In this document: positions 36,501 through 48,500 of the stretch, piece by piece | Numbering within the stretch: position 1 is the stretch's first letter | How the letters are laid out: every line of letters begins with the position of its first letter | Origin: Strix aluco | Lineage: Eukaryota > Chordata > Aves > Strigiformes > Strigidae | NCBI RefSeq assembly: GCF_031877795.1 | Contig: NC_133948.1 | Span: forward strand, 10,090,948 to 10,154,947 | Length of the DNA: 64,000 nucleotides | Direction: 5' to 3' | Program-made: the position numbers and the translations under genes | Notes under the pieces: model-generated | The model's input: only the letters and a program-made list of their open reading frames with translations | The model's database searches: none | Told to the model about the DNA's origin: nothing

Positions 36501-39500
36501 ATATCTTTCTTCCTATTTGTACAGTTAAAGCGATGCAATAGCAATTACAAGATAGGGAAAACAAGTACAGTCCAAACGTGCAGAGAAATGAATGCCTCTA
36601 AAGTAGATATTCCCTGCTGAGATCAGGCAATGCAAACACCTGAAAAGTAAGCAGGTTTCCATAATGTTCAATAGGGGAATGGTGAATAGCAATTTGATCT
36701 AAATGAAAATGGTGACACAAGAATGAACAAACATAAAATAGACAAGAACATATAAAATAGAAATTAAATAAGGTTTCAACCATCAGAACCATCAGGGAAG
36801 GTTCTGGGGCATTTGTCAACAAGGACTAGTGAGAGAACCTCAACTACTTGAAGATGGAGCTCATGCAAGGATTTTCTGACTTTGTCTGTGCTATCTTAAT
36901 CCACTCCAACCCTGTATCTTTATAGTCTTTAAAGTAAAACAGCAGCATGAATGACTGTACAAGTGTTACCAGTATAATATAACCATACAGGATTCCAGAG
37001 ACAGTAGGTGCTTGTGACCAAGAAAATGTCCCTGTCCTATCAAGATCTTCATTACTCACTGTTTCTGGACATTATAATTTCTTAGCATTCAGATGAGGTT
37101 CACTAACTGAAGGTTTGTGGGCCCAAGGTTTTCATAACACGCAAAACAAGAAATTATAAACCTAGGCTCACAAATACATAGCAGTTCACATATTACTGCT
37201 ACAGTTCACATCAAAGATAATTACATGAGAGTCAATGAAGACTCCCCAGCAGAGTGACTGCAGGATGCTCTGATGACCAGTTTCCAGCTGCTTTTTGTGA
37301 AATATTTGTGCTGAAAACCTATGTAATTATCACGTGGGTTACAATATGTTGTTCCTTATTTTCCTGTAAAGGTTGAGCAATAGCAAATAAACATATGCTA
37401 CTGGAGCACAAAGTCACAACACAGATACAATGCTCTCTGATGTAAGGAAGACAATAAGAAAGATGCTTTTATATCACTTTTGACAATGATATATCTTACC
37501 ACATGCCTCAGAGTCATTGCTGCAAACATAACATAGAGCTTCTAGTTATGGAAGATCAGTACGTTGATCTCCTTTGGTTTGCCCGGCACAAAGCCACGCA
37601 CAGACCCAACAGAGCCCGGACTGTGGAAATCAGGCACTGAGCTCCAAGCGACTGGAGGAGGCACCCGCGAGAATCTCTGAAGGCCCGCGGCACGTACTCG
37701 CAAGCTGCTTCTAGGCGGAGGTGCTGGGACGCTCCAGCCGCGGCGGAGACCCCGCAGCTCCGCCGGGGGGCGGCAGAGGGCGCGATCCGCCCCGCCCCCG
37801 CCCCCCGGCCCCCGGTCCCGCCCCCGCCGGGCAGGTTGGCCGGTGGCCCGGTGGCCGGTGGCCCGTTCCCCGCTGCTCGCAGTGCCCGTCCGCACCGCCC
37901 GCGGAATCGCTCCCGCGTGCGCCGGAGGGGGAGAGCCCAGCCCAGCTGATCCGAGGCCAACTCTTCCTCTGCAAACTGCGGGAAACTTGCTAAATCTCTC
38001 CAGACAGAGGAAGGCTACAAGCGTTAAGGCAAGGGATGAAATATTTAGGGTGCAGCAAGACTTAATTAAATGTGTTCCCCTTCCTGCCGTTTCAGACTTG
38101 TAGGTGAATACTGAAATAGGCTTCTGGGAAGTGTCATATCCTGGCCCCCGAGCTCAGCGTGGCTCAGTGTGGAGTCACATCCTCCGGGGCACGCTGAACC
38201 GCCTTTCAAGTCAGCCCAGAGAAATGGAAGGGCAAGTATTTCCCCTTACAGGATAGACTAGTTTGCCTAAGACATCTCTCCTCCATTTTTATTTCCGACT
38301 CTGCCTGCATCCTGCTCCATTTAAATTCTTGGCACTGGGACTGAAGGTTTGGTGAAGTCTAATGTTAAAACACTTCAGCATGTAAATGCAATAGGACCAT
38401 CTGTTACAGGAGGCACAGTCCCAGTACTCAGTCACCAAGGTCTGTTCTCTCTCCAATTCACTCAGGAGAAAATACAGGCATCAGGCAGAAGACACATGCA
38501 TCAGGTTCTTCATCCCTCAAGATCCCATCTTTATAGGGGGAGTGGGAAGAGAAGAAATAATCAATAAAGACAGAGACTATTGAGAAACTTGCCAAGAACA
38601 AGATCTGGAGTTTCAAGATGTTCAGGCTGTAGAAGGGCCACAGGTCCCAAATATCTGGTTCCCAAGAACGACAAAAGCAAGATGGATTATATGGATGAAT
38701 TTAAGGTGTCAGTGTGGCTGCACAATAGCAACTGTGATGATGCCAATGTCAAACATCAGAATAATTAGCTACGGTTGGTCTACCAAAAAGAAAAGTGCAC
38801 TTCAAGAATATAAGAGATTATCAACTTAAGGTTGGAACTGACCCAGTTCAATTTAAGTGAAATTATCCAATAAGGAAGAGAAAAATTCTTAACTAGTTCA
38901 GTCCAGGAAGCACAGTGAACACAGTAATTAATTCTTTTTGGGAAGAGAAACTCTTTTCCCCTTCCAGAAAGCCAACCCACATGATCAGTCCGGGGCTCCA
39001 GACACCATGTTTGCATCTTGGCCACAAAACTCGCAGAGCTACCTTTCATCCCACAGATACCCAGCAGGAACAAATAAAGTTCTGTTCACTGCTGCTTGCC
39101 AGACAGCCTAACCAAATATTCTGGGAAACATTTCAAAACACTGAAGTCTTCTAAAAGACAGCCTCTGGGAAAACCACAGAAGGAAAAAAGTATACTTACA
39201 GGTGAACCTTTCCTCATCTCCAACTCCTTCTGTTTCCACACTTTGCTGCTTAAATTCAGTCAAGTCTGTTTGGAGGACTTCATCAACTGCAGCATGGATC
39301 AACGATGCTGCAAGAAGTGGTGAAACACCTCTGCTGGTGAGAAAAAGAAGGGAAAGCAAAATAGACCACATTAATTTAAATTGAGCTACAACCTCACTGT
39401 TTATGGCTGGTGACCTCAATTAGAAAGCATTACATACAATCGATACTTCCAACTTCATTAGTAAACTAGTAGAGGAAACCATATGTTCAATATTTATTCA

Positions 39501-42500
39501 TACAAATCTTCAGTAAGATCTTCAGTTAGACAACTGCTTTCCCAAGAACGCAAAGAGGAAGAAGTGTATGAATCATGTTTTCAAACTGTTGCCTCACACT
39601 CCAGTCGCAGATGGTACCTCCTTCTCTTGAGCTCTCAGATGGGAACTGCTACCTTCAATTCTAGCCTCTGAACACAAACATTTTGTTTCTACTCACTACA
39701 CAACATTTCTTGCTTGCAGTCAACTGTCTCACCACAGACAGTATCGAGATCTCTCCGCTGTCGTACACACAGATCTCCAAACAGGTTACTTAAGACTCCA
39801 ATTCCCCTCCCTCCACAAGAAAAGTCATGCTCAGTACTAACCTACAGCCCTTTAATACTCAGTTACTCCTAACTGGTAGTTCCCCAAAGAAATCATCCAG
39901 AAAGAAGATGCAGAGTTGGCACTGGGAACTAGGATAAGAAAAGACTCCAAGACTTGTGATTCAGCTGCAGCTTTTAGGTAAGCACCTAGACAATAATGCT
40001 ACACGAGCTACTCACCCTCTACTTTTTACTCAGTGCTTTATGCAAGCTACGTGCTTTATAGGAAGAACATACTTGCTATAATGCTTTTGAATCTGTAAAC
40101 AAATAAGCCCCATCCAACTTTAAAATGGGGCTACTAGAAAATAACTCTTTTATATTCACTATATTTCCATGGCAGGCACTAACAATTACAGTACATAACA
40201 TGCATTCCAGACATTTTCTATGAGCACAATGAAGAATAAGCGTGGACGTCCATAAAAAGCATTTTATCCATTGTTCATGGAGCATTTGATACCCAAAGTA
40301 TCAAATTATACAACCAAAGCAAATAACACATTAATGCACCTGCAGAAGTCAAGCACAAGACTTTGTTTTGCCAGGAAACATTTAGAAAGTCCTGCATAAA
40401 ACTGGTTGGCTGGAGAGTAAGAAATGGTGGAAGCAACTGGTCTGTGTAGGTGTTCAACAGAGATGACTGGTTTTGTGCGTACAGAAGAGCAGGGAGGGGA
40501 AGACCATGAGGTTTTAGATCCCAGTGACAACAAGCTGAAATGCATTTTGCCATTGTGTTTCTGAAAAGAGAGGCCTTGTCATATCCTCACAGCCGTGTAC
40601 GAGTACCTCCTGCGGCAGCAAACAGAAAGCATTGTGTTAGTCAGCAGGCTGCTAACAGAAGCGTGTTTTATGCTACGCATTCTGTAGCAGTGATGGCCTA
40701 CTTTAATGAGTCATTTTGGTACTTCAAATAGATGGCAACATGTTTGCAGTCCTTTCAGTGCTAGCTGCAGTCATATCACATCAAGGGAAGCCAGAAATTG
40801 GCTTTTTAGTTCTTTTTTTAAGGCTAATATGTTTAGGGGAGTGAGTTGCTTTCCTACTCAAGTTAAAAGTAATAATGCCTGCTTATAATCACTCTGACAC
40901 TAACAAACAACCTTTTAAAAGGTCAGGCAAGAAATATCTGAAATGGATATGACACCCCGCCAAAAAAAATCCTGCTTCCTGTTTTTGCTCTTATAGGTGG
41001 AAAATAAAGGAGTATGAAAATACAAGACACACAATGTCAGGTGTGTAACTGATGCTGCTGAAAGTCAGAAGCTTTAGTTAAAGTAGGTTTCAGCTCCAAG
41101 AACAGAGACAAAAAACATTAAGTGAATCTGCTATGCATTTAAGTGCACAGTGAGAGCCCCTGCTTCAGTCATCCTCAGAAATTGTCTGCTATGCTGGAGG
41201 AAAAATGCAATCTACCCTTGGTTTCCAGCTTGGTATCAGAAAAGGGCTTAACACTTTGATTTTAAACTTTCTAGTCTGCCTTCCAGAGCCCTGACTTGTG
41301 GAACTGAGTCCATAAAAAGAAGCTTAAACAAAAGGCAATGTACTGAGTGCTATAATTCACAAGTCCTGTATAAGCCTCTGCTTACAGGATGCCTTTAACA
41401 AAGAAAAGGTTTGCGAGTTATTATGTCACATCCTCCAACTTTTTCCGATTGCCACCCAGTTACTAAAAAGGAAATTCGAGATTCCTCAGTACTGATACAC
41501 TTCATTCAGCTTTGCTTCCTATGCATTTCCTCCCCCTCCAGTTTTGCAAATCTATAAAGAAAATGGTTGCTTATTGGGATTTTATTTGTTACGTAGCCAG
41601 CAACAACATTGAGCAGTTGATTCTGACACATTGACAAAAGATAAAAGCCTGAAAAATGACCCTACGTATTTAGTTCAACCTCAGTTTCAAACAGAACATT
41701 ATTTGTCAGTTACTTTATAGACTGTTAATACTAGTACTACCATATTGGTAAGCCTGTTGTTTTTTACTGAAGCACAGGTAAATGGAGCTCCAAGGCAATG
41801 GTATCTTCTATTCAGTTTAGATGTTTACTGGTTCTAATTTCATCCTCTAAATTGAGACCTCAAGAGTTAACAAAATACATAATTAGAGTAAGGACTGCTT
41901 CTTTAGTTGAGAGCTACAAGGTCTCACTTGGCTAGAGAGTATCTGGAAAGCAGGCACAGTACCTATGGCAACCAGTGTAAAAGTAGAAGCCCAGTGCAGT
42001 TACCATAACAGACTTCAAACCTTTTCTGTAAGCAAAGAAGAATGCCACTTATTGTTAAAATCTTCCTTTCAAAGAAGCCCAAGACACCCTGCTGACAGGC
42101 TGAACCAAGGATAATTTAGTCTTCATGAATCAGAAGAAATACTGTAGCCATTTCTTAAGTGGGAAAACAACTGTGTTGAGATGAAGGAAGCTGGCGGGGT
42201 GCGTTACGTGGAAAGGATGTTACCCTCTCTTAGGAGAGTCTTAGAAGAAACGCGTCAGCCCCATTTCTATGACACATGCAACACTAATTACCTAGCTTCA
42301 GTATACACAGGCTAGTAGTAAACAGACTTAGAATTTCTTTGCTACAGGCTATTTCTTTGCTAACAAAAAGGGTGTGTTTTGACCACAATAAAAAAATATT
42401 TTAAAAGAATTAATGCGTGTTGTAACAGTGCAGATGGGGCATTGTAGCTTCACCATCAGCTAAAGTCAGATCACCAGTGGCTGGAGCGTGGAGTTCATAT

Positions 42501-45500
42501 CCTCCAGACACTTCATGGTAAAATACAAGCCTCATTTTAAAAACCTGAGGATAGATAAAAGTAGTAAGTTAAAGAGTAAAGTGGTATTTATGCTAATAAA
42601 GAACACACTTAAATTTATATGCCATCCTCCTCCTTGAAGTATCCCATACTGGACACATACAGTATTGTTAAAAGGAGCTGTACAGAGCTTGTGTTGATAT
42701 ACATACCTGTGGGCCAAAATGAAGTTACACAGGGAAGTAGAAAGCAATTATGATATTTTGCATACTTTAGATTTGGCATGAGTTACAGAACAGAACTTAC
42801 TTCTCTTCTTGTTCATGTTGTTTCTCTTCTGCAATACAATTTAGTTCTCTATTTTATTTCACTTTAAAAGACCAGCTGTCATGCCATCACAGCCACAGTG
42901 TATTCAGGATTGTCAGATCAACCATAAGATTGTTGCTGACCCCTTAAATATATCAGCCTTCAGAAAGAAAAGACAGGGTATACAGAAGTTCCTTCAGGAA
43001 GCAGAAACCCTAGCAAGATCACTTCTTATTTGGTTTTATTTGGGTCATTAAATCCCCAGTACACTTGCAGGGAGTACTGCAAACAAAGTCACCAGTTCAA
43101 AGACGCCCCCACCTCTTCTCCCCCTCAAATTTAAGAGGGTATATTCAGAAGTCTCTGGCAAACAGCTTTGTGGGCAAGTGGGAAGCATCCAGAGCATCAA
43201 AGGTCAGGCCACCACATCTCAGCCAGAGCCTCAACTATGACTACACTTTTTTCAAAGGCTTGAAAACAGATGACAGACTTTCTGTTGTGCTCTATGCCCA
43301 CAGCTTACAGCAGCTTTGAGAAAGCAGAGTAGTGCAGCAGATGGCAGACTCCGAACAGCTGCTCGTCAGCACTTTGAACAGAGAGAAGCAAGCTCTGTGT
43401 AACCTGGTGGAGAATGGTACAAAGCCTCACCAGGACATACCAAACACCCAGTGTTTACGCAAAGCCTGCTGAATTTTTATTTATGCTTTTTGGAAGGAAA
43501 ATAATTCACATACCACCGCTCCAAACACACACATTCTCCCACAGTACTGTCAGGAAATCTCTGTATAAAGAGAAGCACAATACTAACTGTATTGGCTAAC
43601 TCGTTGATCCCTTGTCACCTTTCTTTTTTTTTTTAGAAAAAAGGTTGCATGATATTCTTTCTAGGTATTATTACTAAAGTCATGGCAACAAGACAGCCAT
43701 GGTATTGCAGGCCAGAGCACACTGTATGATCCTCTTTCCCTTTCAGAGTGCACATATACATACATATGCATATATATATATATATGCATATGTTGGGGAA
43801 TGAAGAGGTGCAATATCTGCTAGCAAAAGCTTCTAACATAACTAGCTGCAGCTGACTTATATGGAAGGAAAGATATATTTGTGCACTTATTTGCTACCCA
43901 GGCTCTGTAACACCAGAAGATCACATCGAGCACAGCTTTGTCAGTGAAGCGAAGTTTGTCACTGTGAACTCGGGTGTGTGTTTCTAGCACGTTACAGCTA
44001 TATCAGCAAAGCGTTTTTAGTGCAGATCTGCAAATGCTAGCAGTTCTCTAGCAAGTGAAAGATCCTCTCATACTGCTAGAATAATAGCAGGTCACAAGTT
44101 TCCTCATCAACAGAAGCTGCTTGTATTCAGTATTTTTTCCCCAATCTGCTACTTTTATTTCCCTCCACCCTTTTTATTCTTATAATCAACTACAGAATGT
44201 TTCCACTCAAGTGGCTCTAAGCATTGGCTTTTATTACAGCAGCACCCAGAGTTCCCAGGGTGCTGGTGACCAGAAAAGTACAAATGTATATCTGTGAAGG
44301 AGAGAACATCTGACATCCTACGATGCGTAGGAAGTTGTTTCTTGTGGTAATGACATCAAGTTTTTACAGTAGATGAACAGGATGGAAGCAAAACAAATAT
44401 ATCAACAATGCCACACACAGAATTTCAGTCTTTTATGTTTCCATCTTTCCATGAAGCAATTTTTCCCAGATTTTCTTCTGAAACTACCAGAAGCAGTAGC
44501 TTTAGAATCCAGAATCCATCTGTTCAGGCCCTTCACTTATCATCGAACAGTGCAATGGAGAGTCACCTGCCACTCCCATTTCATTCTCAGCAGTAAGAAA
44601 AAACACACAGCACAACAGGAGAGGCTTAATTTCACAAAAGACACTTTTCAATTGAGCCCCAAACCTGTTGTTTCAAAACTGAGTATTTCTTATCTTGATG
44701 CCCCAGTCAAACAGCAACAGAAAGGGTGTTTCACACAGATTAGGAGAGAAAAATACGCAAATCCTAGGGAAAGACAATTGCAGTTTTCCAAGCAGAACCA
44801 AAGAAACTGATTTAAACACCAGCAAGCCAGCCCTAAAAGTTTCCCCATTATTACAGATTTGATCTTTTTTTCGGCATTTCATCAAGTTTTTATTCTTGTA
44901 TTGCAGCTGTCCCCACACATACACTTTCTTTTTAAAGGCAAAGTGATTCTTTCCCAAAATTACTGTTGAGAGTATCTTGTAACAGGGAAAACTCCCTGGG
45001 AGTTTTAAATTAAGAAATGTATTCTGGTAAACCATTTACTGATCACAAAAGTAACAGCTTGTTCAGCTTCTATATAGTTGGAGGCAGGTCAGCACTGTCA
45101 AAAACTTTATTATCCAGACACATACACAGTGTGAGCTGCAACATCATCCCACCATCAGCTTCAGAAGCAGCAGTGGACAAACCACACACAATAGAAAACA
45201 AGGTAGTTTTGACCACCACCCAAAATTACCAGAGCCAGTTTGTTAACCATTTGCTAAACTAACTAGTAAACAGCAGAAGTGCCACATTCCTCTTGTGCAT
45301 TAACTTTATCAAGGCTTCCAATTCTAACATTATTAATCATAAACCAGTGAGAACACTGGTGTTCCCAATAGCCTGTTGCTGCTATTCCCATGCTTGCTTT
45401 CGCTGCCAAGCACAACTGGTCCCATGAAAACTACAAAGTTTGTTTGCTTGCAATCACATGTGAAATTCACTTTCCTGTCTGAAGTGAATGGATCACTGAT

Positions 45501-48500
45501 ACTGTAAATATGTTCCTAGCAATGAGAAGTATTAGTGCATTACAATAACATACACTAAATGGTACAAACTAAAAAAATAAGGAAGTTTTAGAGGATTTAT
45601 TAAAAAGCAGAGGTCACAGTAGACAGGGTATTACTCTTCACAGAGAAAGAGACTAAAGGGAGTTTTATGAAGAGATTGGGTAAACCAGAGGTAGGGTAAA
45701 TTTTTTTCCCCCCCTCTCCATGCTTACATCCCATAAAAGAAACATCAAAATATCAGAATTGCTGAATTAACTATTCTAAAAAGCAGGGAAATACTGAAAA
45801 TAAGATGCTAGGGCCACACCTTGGATGTAAGCATTACAGTGTAAAACACAAAGACACAAAACAGGATGCTGAGGCAACGAGAGATGAAACACAGCAGATC
45901 GTTTGGGAGGAGGCAGAACAGGAAGCCAAAGTTATTGTAGTAAAGTCTCCTCAAACAGGAAGGCTGCAGGAATTTCACATTGTTCTTTGGCTATGTCACA
46001 GGATGGTCATACAAGTTTCAGGTCTTATCAAGGGGAAAGAGATATTTCTGTATTTGGGGGTCTGATTTCATCTCATGTTCTGTTTCAGTACAAGGTAGTA
46101 AAATTTCAGGTTAATTTCTAAAGTTTTGGAAGTCACTAATGGACCCTTCAGTCACACTGACCCATTTCCACAGACTGTTGGAGCACATAGCTCTTACCCA
46201 AAAGTGTATGTTAATTAACATTCTGTGAAACAAGATTACTTAAATCTGCCCCAGTTCGTCAGATTTTTATGCATGTATTTAGCTCCATACAAGGCAGGCA
46301 GTTCCACTGATTTAAATTAATTATTCAAAGTAGAAACATCTGCAAAGCACCGGATTAACGATTTAAGCCCAAGTCCTGCCAGGAAGCAAGTGTGGTTGGT
46401 TGGCTGCTTTAGCTAGTGTTTGGCTGTTACCTGCATTTGCAGAAGATTGTTAAAATAATTCATTTTAGATTAATCAAGACATTCAAGGAGGTTAGCCTGA
46501 GATACCCAACTGCTTCCATGTAAGAGATGTGTGTAGCCTTAGAGAAGCAGTAACATTCAGAATCTCCTTGTTGGACCTAACAAATGTTATGTCTTACCCC
46601 ACTCTTCTCAACAGCAATCCTGATTGGTGGTGGAGGAAAAATGCTTGTCCTTGCAAAGACACAAAGGTTTCTGCCTCCAAGCAACTGGAAGGACAAGCTA
46701 AACATCACCATATGTTGTCTCATGAGCCAAGGATATTGTTGGACCTTTACTGGCTTGGGCCCCTTAAGGCATGACCCACACATCTGTGTGGGTGTGAATG
46801 AAGTATCTGACAATGCAGAAATAAGAAGCAGAACTGCAGAACTGTGTGCCGAACTCAATTCCCAGTAACACTTTGATCTACAGATCTTCATCATTACTAA
46901 TCACCATGTAAAATACATTCTGTAATGCTGGAGTGTTAGAGAAGTCTCAAACTGAGGAAATACACAGCAAGCATCAATGCCAGAAGTCAGAAAGGTACAT
47001 CCAGTAACGTCTTCATAGTGTTAAACCTGGTTATACCAATACTGTAATAAGATCTGAATGTGCCTATTTTCCACTGAGCTGCCATCTGTGTGTCAGGGAT
47101 GCTACCGTGACAGCCTGCAACAGCAGATCACTGGATCTAAGCTACAGTGACCTCTCGCGAACTTGCTTCCTAATCGGGCATCACTTCTGCATCTTCAACA
47201 GCTTTTACACAAACGTTTACATGTCTTGTAAGTGTCATCCCTCCCCTTCTTCCTTTTCTTAAAACCTTTAGTATCCTTCTTTCTCCTATTTCCTTACATT
47301 CCCTGATCTATTTTATCAAGGATTTGAGGGTTTCAGATGAACTGAAAAAACTGAAAAAACTGCATTTTGAGTTGATCCACAGTAGCAAACATGGGACAGA
47401 AAGCATAATGTTTGGCAACTTCTCACACAATCAGAGACTTTAGTTTTGGTCCTTAATTACATGGATTACGAGAAGAGGGCCTGCACTTTCAAAATACTAG
47501 AGTTCTGTCTTGGTCTTGGGCTCTACCAGTCTTTTCCTCCACATGCAAGAACTTATGCTACCCAACAGGAAACTACAGCCTTTTTGCAACTGCAAAATGA
47601 GGTTTTTCTTCATCATAGGAGTCCAAAACTGAGCTGTAAATCTGCTGGGTTCCCTACATTTGACCTTTCAGGTATGCTACACTACACCCAACCACAAAGC
47701 TTCACAGAGGGCTGCCTCACTGTTTTGCCTGCAGGCAGACATAAAAATTATAAAAACACTTTCCTTACGTATTTCTGTTTTTCAGGTACTTTTTGTGAAA
47801 AGAAGCATAAATAAGTAGATTGCTGCACTTTTATTCTGCTTTACTTTCTTTAGCGATCTTTCCCTGCTTTTATTTTGTTTTGTTGCCAGCTCGGGACTTA
47901 AGAACTGGCTGTCTAATCAGAACTGGCTGCAGGGCAGGTATGTGAAAAATGCAGCTTCTGACAGGGCAGGCTCCTTTCTGTGTAAACACCAGAAGTGACA
48001 GGTGAAATGAAAGCATTGCAAAAGCAGCACTTTTTCTGCTTCCACTTGTTAACATGTCCACTAGAGAACAGGTATGTTACTCAGACATACTGTTTTAAAA
48101 ATCACTGAAGTTTGAAGAACCTATCCCACATCTCTACAGCTTCATACGTTCCTCTCTAAAACAGTTTTAGAAAACATTAGCCTGGCCCACGTGGCAGAGG
48201 GTAGCCATTTGATAAGTATTTGTTCAAGACTGTCATTACTCTGTTCTTTAAAGCGCTCATCCAGAACCACTCTTGCTCTACAGAGTTCAAAGATTCAGTG
48301 CACGTGATGAATTTGCAATCACCTTTAGGAATGCAACAGCTGTGTTTTGTTCAAGAACAATTTAGTCAAAGCACAACTAAGGAATGCAATGATCATCTGG
48401 GTCTTTTTCAACTACAGCCTAAAAAACTAATTTTTTTGTATGTATTTCTCATTTTTAGGTTTGACTGAATGATGTTATGTCCAGGAGCATCTCGGTAATA

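Noticed and set aside
37556-37960. Minus-strand open frame across the intronic CpG island as a new PPM1F N-terminus
   Set aside because: The translation is Gly/Arg/Pro-rich, as any GC-rich island gives. It does not join exon 3 in frame through a convincing donor, and it resembles no phosphatase N-terminus.
44373-44810. 145-codon plus-strand open frame in PPM1F intron 1
   Set aside because: No recognisable domain, antisense to the host gene, and no nearby promoter or terminal signals. Considered chance.
45700-46065. Plus-strand frame with Lys/Glu-rich start in PPM1F intron 1
   Set aside because: Short, with no homologue I can name and no splice context. Composition reflects a local purine-rich stretch.
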